Below, one piece after another: positions 24,001 to 36,000 of a stretch of DNA of 64,000 bases. Origin of the DNA: Macrothele yani. Lineage: Eukaryota; Arthropoda; Arachnida; Araneae; Macrothelidae. The position numbers were made by a program, and so were the translations under genes. The notes under the pieces are model-generated. The model was given only the letters and a program-made list of their open reading frames with translations, had not been told where the DNA came from and did no database searches. The stretch is from contig CM077025.1 in assembly GCA_039090855.1 (NCBI GenBank), positions 101,970,489-102,034,488 of the forward strand, in the 5' to 3' direction. Numbering within the stretch: position 1 is the stretch's first letter; each line of letters begins with the position of its first letter.

Positions 24001-27000
24001 GTATTCTTCTGTTCTTGGCACTCCGTAACCTTCGGGTGACTAGCAGTGAAATGAAGCACGACGACTGTCTTTTTTCTTGTAGTACAAAATTCTGTTCCAA
24101 ACTTATTTTTAAATTTAGTTGCCCGGATCAGGTAACTAGATTTTTTATGTACCTGTCCAAGACAATAATTTGCATGCCCAGGGCATCTCGGGCATGGTAT
24201 TTTTCAAGCTCTGGGTTGCCAGGTCTCTTGTTTTTGATGGCTTGTCAAAGCTTCATTAAAGTTTAACAATATCGTTCAGCACTGATGGCTGATCCTTTTG
24301 GTAGTCATTCAAGAAGCAATAGTCCTCGATGGTCAAAGAACAGGGTTAACATCACCTTGCCTGCAGAAATAGTGGACCCTGATTTCCTCGGCGGTGGCAA
24401 TGACGCATGTTTCCACTGCAGGCTCTCGTATTTTGACTTTGGCTTGAAATGATACCACCAGCTTTTGTCTCCAGCAATAATGCATAGCAGGAAATCTTCA
24501 CCTTCTTCATGGTAGTAAAACAGATGCTCTAATAATAGACCCATTCATTGACGCATCTGTTCATCGGACAGACGTTTTGGTACCCACATGGTGCAGGCCT
24601 TACGATATTCAAAGCATAAATGCATGATGTATTGACAGTTCTAATGTTCACACCTGCACTGTTCACCAGTTCTCAGATCGTGATTCTTTGGTTGGTCTTT
24701 ACTGCAGCATCCATACGTGCAACTGTCATCACTGAAACAGCACGACACGGTGCTCCGGATCTTGGCTGATCTGCAGAGCTTGTTTGTCCACCACTTAAGA
24801 GATGGCACCACCGCATTACAGTACTGCACAGTAAACAAGCAGGCCCATACACAGCTTTCATCCGTGAATTTCGCTTGGTGATGTTTTTTTCTGCTTTCAA
24901 AAACTGAATTACAGCACACTGAGCAACACACTTTGGAAGTATCCATCTCTTATGAGAGAACAATAAAATCAGTTCAGCACGTTACATGGCTTCTGTAACA
25001 AATAAGCTGCAATGCAGTTGCATAGCCTTTAAATTGCCTGCACACTAGTGCCACCCATTGACAAAATTAGGAAGCGCAAAGGCACTCCTGCCAAAGAGTC
25101 TCACTACTTATTGGACAACCCTTATATATATAATTCGTAATTACTGACATGTGGTATAATTATTATCATCAACCATGAAATGAGAATTCATATATCAAAT
25201 GCTATTCAATTTGACAAACACGGCAATACAATCTTCATCATAGCATTTCACTGCTATGCAAGTACAATCAGGGATTGTACATGTTGATTGTACCTTATAT
25301 AAAATACATAAATGTTTCTTACTTTCATGCCAATTTCCATGGGTGATATGTCAGAGAAAGGAACCTCACGTGTGGCTAGTTCCCACAGAAGGATAGCATA
25401 ACTCCACATATCTGCTGCCTTCACATTAATCTCTTCTTGCTTTTTCTGCAGAGCTAAAGTTCCATGGATAAGAAAATTTTGTCACAAAACTGCACATAAA
25501 TTACTGAAAAACTAACATTCACAATTTAGTGAGAAATAGACTGCACAAACAAAGGTACATCTTTTGTCATAAAGTAAATTTAGATATATTACTCAACTTG
25601 AGGTAAAAGAACTTACCTCCAAATCACTAACATATGTCGTACGTTCCAAGCTCTGCTGAACGTGCTCCCACTTGACAGAAGACTAAACTACACATGGTTA
25701 TTTAACTCTAAAATTATGTATTTACAAGTTAACATAAACTGTTATAAAGCACATTTACTATACACATTACTTTTTCTATTTTAACACGCTAAACATTCAA
25801 ACCATTAAAATACGTAGGAGAGTCAAAAAGTTAGTTGCACTGCTTGATAAAAGAACACAGGATCGAAATTACAGAAAAATGTTATATGTACCTGAAAGTT
25901 CTATACAAAAGTAACTTCTCAACATAATCAACTAGTTTATTGAAACATTTGTCGAGGCATGGCACAAGTTTTTCTATGCCTTCTGCGAAGAAATTCCGTC
26001 CAACGTCCGATAACCATTGCTGGGTTGCAGCTTCCACCTCGTCATCCGAGTGACATCGTCGCTTTGCAAGTTCTTGTTTCATGGGACCGAAGATGTGGAA
26101 GTCACATGGTGCAAGATCTGGGCTATAATGGGGTGGTTCCACACCTCCCACCTACACTTTTTCAGAAGGCCCCTCGTTAGGTTCGCCGCATGCGGTCTTC
26201 CCTTGCGGCAGTGGCGACTTTTCAGGTGAAGTAGGTGAAGTGCCTCTTCACTTATTTTACTCAAAATAAAGTTTTATTCAGTATTTTTCTATAATATATT
26301 CTTTTTAGCCTTTATTCAGTTCCAAAATACCCAAAATTTTGAATAGATATTAATTCACATGGCGCGCTCAATACGGAAAACAAATCCTTATACGCAAAAC
26401 AGAGCAAGTGAAGAGCCAAAATGAGAATGCTTGGAAGTCTGCAGTTTTACGCCGAGTTGCCATGGTAACCGTGACGTCACCCTCCCCAATCTGCTCGCTC
26501 AAGTGAAGTGTTTCAGCTTCACGCGCCTTACCTCTGCATCTTTCAGTTTTTTTAGCGTAAAGTCGTGAGAGATCACGGTGGAGTGGGCGGACTACCAGGC
26601 TACTATTCAATCTTCTAAGGATTTTTCCTTGTAATGCTGTGGTACATTATTTTCCGAAAGGAATTTGTTCTTTCATGCTTTGTGATTATTTGTTGAAAGC
26701 TTTTAACTGATATTTTAGGTTTGTGTACAATTTAACTGATAGTGATAGTTTTTAGTATGCATCCTGTGGACGACATTGTTTGTAAACACCATTTACTCTG
26801 TGGAAAGATGAAGATAAAAGAGACATTTTGCTTCAAGGACGACCAACGGATTCACTGACAATTGTTGCCAAAAATGAAATCAAGAAGAGCGGTAAATCTA
26901 ACAATATTAATTTTAAAAATTGTTAGTTTACTGAATATAAATGAATTGCAGCATTTCTGTGTTAATTTTTTTTTGGGGGGGGGCCTGCTTACTTTTTAGT

Positions 27001-30000
27001 AATAAACATTTGGCGTGGAATAAAGACGGAATCTCAGATTTATTAAGCGTAACACGGTCACTTCATAAACATCGAGATTCTAGCGAACTCTTGAAATGCG
27101 GATTAATGTTAAGGAATTTTGAAAAAATTCAAAACACCATTGCCGATGCCCTGAGGAAGAATGCTAGGCTTTTGAAAACACATTTTAACGAAAACGTTCG
27201 TTTAAATAGACTTTTCCTGCAGACAGTGATTGATGCAGTATTAGTCTATACTGTATTTGAGCAAACAAGTACTAGCATTCCATAGCCATGACGAAAGCAT
27301 GGGCTCGATAAATCGTGGAAATTTCATTGAATTACTTTCATTGTTGATATGAAGAAGTTCTTTAGAAATTGAAAATCAATACGAAAGGATAAAAAACTAT
27401 TCAAAATGAATTTCTTGAATGTATTTCTGAATATATAAACGGTCACGTCAAAAATTAAATAATTTTTTATTGTTGATTCGGAAGGTGTATTGGTTGAGGG
27501 ATTTTTGGGTTTCCATGATGTGAAGGAAGATAGAACGTCAGGAGCTTTATACAAAATGCTAGACAAAATTTTGGAACAGTTTGATTACCAACACAAATAA
27601 ATAGGACAATGTTACGATGGGGCAAGTATAATGTCTGGACACTTAAATGAGCTACAGAAAAAAAAGTCAAGGATAAAGCTTCTCAAGCTGTTTTTGTTCA
27701 GTGCTCATCGTTTGAATCTTGTATTACACCAGAGTTTTTCTAAAATTTCTAAGTGTCAAATACTTTTTGCAAGCCTCAGTGGAATTGCTTCGTTTGTTCA
27801 CCATTCTGCGAAGCGGTCTTTTACACTTATATCAACAACCGCAAGATGCAGACCAACCATAACAGAAACTCGATGGTCCTCCACTTCGAAATTAGTAAGT
27901 GTAGTTGTTGAAGATTGGGATAAATTGAAGGAAGTGTTCGGATTTCTGACGAATAAGCGAATAATCAGACAAAAAATCAATTCATCTTGCCAAGGGGTTT
28001 TTGAATGATATGAACACTTTCGAATTTACATTTTTGGCTCCACCGATCTATTATTCAAACTTTTGAAGAAAAAATAACTAAACATAAACTACTGTGTAAC
28101 TCAAATTTAAAAAAAAAAAACTCTTGAAATTTTGAGCCATAAAAGGAACTATGAGTTATTTGAAACACAGTTTGGAAAAGCTAGCAAAATCACAGAAATA
28201 AGCACGGAAATATGCTGCTCTTCCACAGGAAACAATTTTTCAAAATTATAAACAATTGTATTTTGAAATTTTGGACCACAGTCTTATGGAAATGGATATA
28301 AGATTTCAAGACTGTAAGAAACTTCAATTTGTCTGACTTGCTGACACAACCAAATTCGAATAATTTAATGCATGCTTTCCCACTCGCGCTCTTGAAAATC
28401 TACATTTTTACGGAAACATATTTACTAACACCATCGCCTTAAAAATGAACTGAGTCTTGTATATTCCGATGAAAAATTAGAATATATTGACTCAAGAACT
28501 CCTTCGAGTGTTTCAAGGAGACAAAGACATTTTTACAGAAGATTATAAATTGGTTTCCCTCAGTTTAACAATTACATCTACGAGTGTGCCAGTGGAAAGA
28601 AGTTTTCTTAAAAGAATACAAACTTGCTCAAGAAACACTAGTTCCCAAGATAGACTTGCTTCTCTGGCAAATATTTCTATTCAGGAAGACATTTTATTGA
28701 TGCTCACGAAGAAACAACCATCTAACCATCTTATGACGACATAATCGACAAATTTGCAGCTTTAAGAGGAAGAAAAATTGATTTAATATACAAAAAATAA
28801 GTAAGTCCTCAATAAGGGATTTTCATTGTAGACAGTATATATCTGTTCATACTACTCTTGTACCTCTTCACCTATTTTTCCAACCACGAGCCGCCACTGC
28901 CTTGAGGTAATCGTCCTCAATATCAGTTCGTTTTCGAACAAGATGCACCACTTTGCGATAGCTTGACGCGATATTGCGTTCTCACCGTACACTTCGTTCA
29001 ACTGCCCAAAATTTTTCAGTGCAGTTACACCCTTTTGCCCACAAAAAACGAATCACAGCACGTAGTTCCAATTTGGACGCCACCAGCAGCTGCCGAGGCA
29101 TGTTCACGACTCGTTAGCGAGCGAACTAAAACTACTGCGAAGCAACTGCGGCACGTGCTGCAGATAAATGCCAGCAGTGTTGCCACAAAGTGTCAACAAA
29201 ATATCCTTTTACCAAAATGTTTTACGGAGGAGTGCAACTAACTTTTTGACTGCTCCTCGTACTTGGCATTAAAAAATATGCGAAAATACCATCACATCGG
29301 GTCAGGAGACACTGGTTCACAAACACACTCTACCACTGCAATGAGCACTTTCACCAGCCCTTGGCCAACACAATCAGTCAGGCTTACGAGATGTCGCTCG
29401 AGGATCAACCTCGCCCGTGTGGTATTCGAAGTTACTCTCCAGAAGAAGAAGGAAGAGGAGTGGCATTTTCCTTCTACACATGTCAGTAACACTGGATCTT
29501 CAACTGTGCTGCCATCTACAGGATGATTCACAGAAAACTAACACATTCCATGTTCGTTTTATTTCAGCAGGAATAAATCGTAATGGCCCGAGTTAGTGTC
29601 AAATGACATGGGGCATCTGTGAGATTCCTCTATTTCCATGAGAGGGCGCTGCTGTGCAAGCCGCCGCCAGATTGCCTCAGTCACTGTGAAGATGCAGTAC
29701 ACACTACAGCACCGGGTATTCCTTGTGAAAACGTACTACTGGGTTACAAACTCGATCACAGCTATGCAAAGAAGAAATGCAAGGGAATTTGGTGTTAGCA
29801 AACCTCCCCAAAGGAACTCTATACAGGCACTTGTACGCAAGTTGGAAAAAACAGGATCTCTTGTGAGTGAAAGTGGCAGGCATCATTCATCGGCACAACG
29901 GTTGCTGCGGAAATTGAAGCACAACTGCAGCAGTCACCCCGGAAGCCATTATGGCATCTGTTGCAGGAGAACGGGTACTCATTCTCTATGTGTCAGGCAG

Positions 30001-33000
30001 CTGCTAAGATAGCAAGGATAAAGCCGTATAGGTGATGGCTGTTTACAAGTTGCTGGAGCCAGACAAGAGAAAACTAGTGCACTATTGTCGTTGGCTCCAG
30101 GACTTCGTTGCTCAAAATCCTGGCATATTATCCATCACGTGGTTCACGGATGAGGTGCGGTTCCACTTATGTGGTTAGTCAATTCACAGAACATACACAT
30201 TTGGGCTGCAGAACATCTGCACACCCTTCAGGAAGTGCACATGCACCCACAAAAAGTCAGAGTTTGGTGTGGAATATCCGCTGAAAGAATAATGGGTCCC
30301 ATTTTTTTCAACAGGACTGCCAAAACTGCAGAGTACCAACAAATTTTCATGGACTTTGTTGAGCAATTGGATGACATAGAGCTGCGTCAAGGCTATTTTC
30401 AACAGGATGGTGCCACACGCCCAGAGTTGTATAAAAATAAAATGTATCTGCATACACAACCACTGAAACAGAAAACTTGCTGTAAACCTGCGAAGCGCGA
30501 ACCACGATAAAAACAGAATAAGATAATTTAAAGAAACATTAATAAAACAATAAATAATTATTAGAACACTACAGATTCCAATGAGGATAAAATAAGTACA
30601 TTACAATTGAATGTGCAGCAATGTGTATGAAATGGATCTTTTTGGCAAAATATTGGACTATGAACCTCATAAAAAAAAGCATACACTAATTAAAGAAAAA
30701 TTTTATATCCAGAAAAACAGTTCCATTAATGAACCTTCAAAAATTATAAATGGCATTTTCAACAACTTAATTGAAAAATAGTAGACTTACAAAGTACATA
30801 AGGAGAAGATTTTAATTTAATAAATGGCAACTGCAAGAACCTGGTAATAAAATTTAAATTCTTTCCGTGTACACCAAAACATTTGATAGAGTTCTTATTC
30901 ATTGAGAACAAGCCTTGATAAATTCTAGAGGCCAGAAATGTCTGTAAAAGCAAAAGAACTCGGAAGATGTGAAAAATAATTCAAATTTCTTCAAGTTAAA
31001 ATAGAATTAAGTATATTAATCTGAGCCTTGATAAGTGTTTTAATTGCTATAAATAACATTTTTTTTATAATCTACATGCAAAAACTATCTGCAAAATCTG
31101 CTAATAATTTTGAATCTATCCGTGTACAGTGTACGCCTACATTCTGCTACTCTGCACATGCCATACATCAAATGAATCCATGGCACTGATCCACAGTTTC
31201 TTTGAGGACCGGATAATTTCCTGTAACTTGTGGCCACAGAGATCACCAGATTTGACAAAAACAGATTTCTTTCTGTGGGCGTTTCTTAAGGAAAGAGTGT
31301 ACTCTACACACTCTTGGACATTAGACGAATTGAAGAAGAACATTACAAATGAAATCAACGGTATTACGGTATTGACAAGACGATGCTCCAACAAACAACC
31401 AGGAACATGGAGCGATGTGTCCAAATGTGCCTTCAGGAGGGGGGGTGTATTTTCAGCATTTGATGTAAAGGTAAATGTGATGTAATTAACTTCCATAGAT
31501 ATGCTACATTTCAGATGGCATAACTTCCTGTTAGCTTTATTCTTGTTCACATAAATTGATAACAAAATGTGTTAGTTTTATATGAATCACACTTTATCAT
31601 AGGCTTGTATTTTCTTTTAATTTTAACTATGAAAATGTTGAATTATAGATCTCTTTTCACTGCCACAAAATCTTAAGATTTAAGTTTTCAAGATCATAAA
31701 TACTGTATTTCAATTATTATTACGATTTTTATAAAAGCCTTTTTCACTTTTAATGAATGATTTTCAAACTGTATCTAAAGTCATAGGGTCTTCAATATTA
31801 TAAATTTTATCTTTTTTCTTTTCTATCAAAATGCTCTCTGATGTTCTCAACTCATTTTCCCTGGAACAGGGATAGGAGCGAGTCTCCTTTTTAGCTAAGT
31901 CTCTTTCTTTCCAACTTGTCTCTTAAAGTATCTTTTTTTTTTTTTTTTGTAATCAAGTTTCCTAAAATCCCTTAAAAAAGAGATTTGTTCTTGAATTCTT
32001 TGTCTTATTTTCTCACATTTGTTTAACCTTAGGTAATATTGTACAGTGACCCCAATGAAGGTTAACTGAGGGGTGTTTTGGTTTCATTTGTGCTTCTCTT
32101 TTTAATTTGAGGTGAGCACTTTTGAAATCTGTGAAGTCTTAATTTTGTATGTGTCTAATGAAATGTATTTTTATTGTTCCATGTGCCTTGAGTGAAGAAT
32201 TTTTATGCAACCTATGACAATATTAGTACTGATAGTGTAAAAATTCAAGAGAACTAGTGCAGTATTTTGGTGTTTTAATAGTTCTATTTTAACTAAACAT
32301 TTTAGTGAAAAAATCTGAGATTTTATTATGGGCAAGTGCAAGTTTCAAAACTTTTGGTTGAAACAAGAAGACAGCAACAGTCACGAACTTTCATTGTAGT
32401 GTGTTAAACAAATTGAGTCTGAGACTTTTTTGTAAATTATGTACTGCTGTGATAAATATTGGGAACAAGGGTGTTCACTCATTATTATAGCATGCTGGTG
32501 GCTTCAAACAAAAGGAAATCTCATTAGAGGTTTTAAATCCAAAACGGATCCCTTTGTGCAGGTCAGCTGCAACATTTAATGTTGGAGAGCAATCTTGTAG
32601 CTCCTTTACCAACAGTACTAATCAAAATGCCCAATTAGGGCTAGTGAGCTCAAAAGACAAAGCAGCCACTGCTGAAATAATTCTTACCCTCAAACACATT
32701 TGCAGAAATTTCTCAGCTAATTCTTCCAGTGACTGGAAGCAAGTTTTGGATGCCATGTTTCCAGGAGTAATTCCATCGGACTTCTCTCTCTCTCAATCCA
32801 AAAAAGATGCGGTACCTTATAAATGATGCACTAAGCATCATTAAACCGCCACACTAATGCACGAAATTATTAAAATAGCCTATAAGGAAGATGCTTTGCC
32901 CCGTGCTAGAGTTTTTGAGTGGCACAAGTAATTAGTGAATGGTGAAGAGTGTCTGGAAGATAAGCCATGCTCTGGTAGGATTTTGACATCGACTACAGAG

Positions 33001-36000
33001 GTTAATGTTAATACCATCAAGGCACTTCTGCACAAAGACCACCAAAGTACCATTGAGGAGGTTGCTAATGTAATGCAGATGTCCATTGGTTCCACTGATG
33101 ACACTATGAGAAATTGATTGGGGTACCAAAAAGTTGCTTCAAAGTGGATTCCCCATTTGCTCACGGATAAACACTAGGCAAATCGTGTCATTACTTGTTG
33201 CCAATGGAAGTGCCAGCTATGATATGAGCCACACTTTTTGGATGGAATCGTCCCACGTGATAAAACATTTTTTAATCATTTCGATTCAGAAACAAAAACA
33301 ACAGAGAACCCAACTGAAACACCCACAGAGTCTCCAATCCAAGAAAACAAAGGTTCAAGCGAGTGCGGGGAAGGTTGTGCGCCTGTTTGTTTGTTTGTTT
33401 TTCGATAAAAAGGAAATTGTGTATGCCCATGTTGTTCCACAAGGGAAAACTGTTACTGGTGCCCATTATTCTGAAATTCTCAAAAATCCTCTAACTAAAA
33501 AAAAATTCCCAGAAACACCCAGAATATGCACAAACTGGTTAGATTTTGCATCAAGAGATAATGCCCCTACACATCGTGCTTTGCTTACCCAGCAGGTTAT
33601 CCAAGATCTAGGCATTGAAATGATGGTGCAGCCTTCGTATTCACCGAATCTGGCACCGTGTGACTTCCACCTATTCCCTGAAGTGAAAAAAAAAAATTTG
33701 TGAGTGCCGGTTTGCATCAAATACTGAACTGTACGATGCTGTGATGGGCATCCTAAACCACATGTCGAGGAAGGGCTTCAAACACACCTTCCGGAAGTGG
33801 ATAGAAAACTGGGACAAGTGCATTCAGATAGAGGGAGAAGAATACTTCAAAAGTATGTTTACCACATTGTACTTCTGCCTCATGTAAAATCAGTCTCATT
33901 ACTTTTGAATGACCCTTGTATACCCCAACTTGGCAAGATAAGTACAAGTTGCTTCATGTGGTTTATGCCATACACGAACCCTCTCATCGGAGTGATGGAA
34001 TTAATACAGCGATTCATCAGACCTGATGACATGCTTCTAACCCTCTGCACTCCAGTTGTAATAGACCTTCACAAACTGCAACCTAATCTTTCAGTGCCTT
34101 GCAATATCAACAAGGGGACACAATGTGGTTGTCAACTGCCATAGACTATTTTTTTCATGGTATAATGAATAGTCTTTGTTCATAAGCTTGTGGATGTACC
34201 CTCATTAAACATCAACATTATCTGCTCTGTAACTGCACGATTCGTTGTAATGATGCAGGACAGCCTGTGCTCCCATTGAGAGTCAACTTAAAGTTTAGGG
34301 CCACATTTCTTCTGTTGGTTGGAAGTTTTGCTGTATTTCACTTAGTCTTGGCATACACATGTGAATGTTTAACATGGAAATCTTAACAGTTCAGCAGTTG
34401 CAGTAACTGAACAGCTGGACCTACTATCTGGCCGTGGTCAAACTCATTTACATTGCTGCCTTTACCCATGATTACTTTTCTGTGACTGGTTTTCAACATG
34501 TAGAGACCTGTTCTATCAACAAATAATTCAATCAGAAATAATACACTATAAATTCTGAGTGAATTATTTGTTGATTGCCTACTCTGGGTAAGCCAACTTT
34601 TTAATTTCAGTAAACCTGCTCCATTTATAAGCATTGCCAGTTTCAGCAACTCAAGTGACTGGACATGACACTTCTGCTTTGCATATTGTTATCAGAGTGT
34701 ATATAATAATTTGTTCATTCAGTCATTTAACTGAAGTTGCCTGTATTGGGAGGCTCTCACTAAAAAGTGGTTTCAACACTCCATTGTCTTCAACTGAATG
34801 TGTGGTATCTGACATACAAAGTGCTTCCATTATGAAATCAGAATCTTTCTTCTTTGGTGCTTGTGCTTACCTTCCTAGCCTGAGGCGAATGTATCTGTTT
34901 AATGGCAGAGTGTATGCTTTTTGCCAGCCAAGTCCATGTGTTTATTTGTTTACCAACTTCTTGTCTCTAGTTCATATTTTTTGTATGCAAGACAGATATT
35001 ACTTTTTTGTTTTGTGACTTTCTATTTCCTGTTAGTGTTCAACATTGCAATGAATACAAGGTTCATACTTATATTTTGGAAGTCCATTTAAAGAGTTTTC
35101 CAGGATAAACCTATTTTCCAGGAGTTATGACAACATCAAAACTTTTTGATGTTTAATTTCTTTCAAAATTCATGGTTTCCCATTGCTTATTCACTTCTTG
35201 TTATATCAAAAAAGAGAACAAGCATTTTTTGTTTACAAAAAAAAAGTTCAAGTTCAAAATTGGAACTTCTGCATAAAGTCGTTTTTACTGCAGAAAGAGT
35301 ATGCAATAACATTTCTGAACAAAATTTCACTTTAAACAAAAGGAAACATTCTTGCCAACATGTTTTAGGTGAAATTATATATAAAAAATCAGTATTTCAT
35401 TGTTTACTCTACTGTGAAAACAACTGTATTGGTCATGGAAATGTCTCAGATTCACAAAGTACAGTTTTCAAATTTAATTTTGCTTTGAAAAAGGAGGAGG
35501 CAAAAATGCATGCTCTACTGATTTGGTTTTGAAGACACAGTTAGAAATAAGAAAACATGCATTTCATTAAAAAAAATTCTTAAAAATATGATTGTTGTTC
35601 TTTTTACCATTATTGAAGGTATTAAAAATGAGGAACATGATGCCAAAAATATGAAAACTAAGAATATAATCAGGAAGATAAATGAGGAGGGAAGAAAAAA
35701 AAAACCATCGCTTGGTGAGAAAAATTCAAAATTTTGAAAAACACAAAACATTCTCATTCATGCTACAGCAACTATGTTTTTTTTTTTTTTTTTTTTTTTA
35801 TGAATGGCATGAAGACAACCAAAAAAATAATGAAAAACATTGGAGAAATAAAGCATATAATAAACAATCCCTAAACTTTTCACATGTTTAAGAAATGTTA
35901 GAAACATGAAAACAGACTTTAGACAGATGAATGGTATTAGATTTTTGATTTCCACAGTAATTATGGAGAACCCATAGCACTTTGGAGAACCCGTAGCACT

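Larger units (their letters stand above)
26209..28899 (+). mobile_element. hAT transposon with 8-bp target duplication
   Basis: The ends CAGTGGCGACTTTTCAGGTG (26209) and, on the complement, CAGTGGCGGCTCGTGG (ending 28899) are typical hAT ends. CCTTGCGG at 26201-26208 and CCTTGAGG at 28900-28907 form an 8-bp duplication with one mismatch. Decayed plus-strand transposase pieces lie at 26941-27285, 27631-28008 and 28487-28744. About 2.69 kb, inserted in the mariner 25811-29261. Confidence 0.9.
25811..29261 (-). mobile_element. mariner element split by a hAT
   Basis: Inverted ends share GTCAAAAAGTTAGTTGCACT (left about 25821-25840, right on the complement about 29233-29252), with TA at 25811 and 29260. 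The minus-strand N-terminal part lies at 28910-29200, with [18 protein letters not shown] residues in shifting frames. The C-terminal part lies at 25885-26150 ([20 protein letters not shown] and [13 protein letters not shown]). The middle of the transposase is missing around the hAT insertion. It is inactive. Confidence 0.87.

Noticed and set aside
35146..35532. 128-codon plus-strand frame as a host exon
   Set aside because: No recognisable similarity and composition like surrounding intron.
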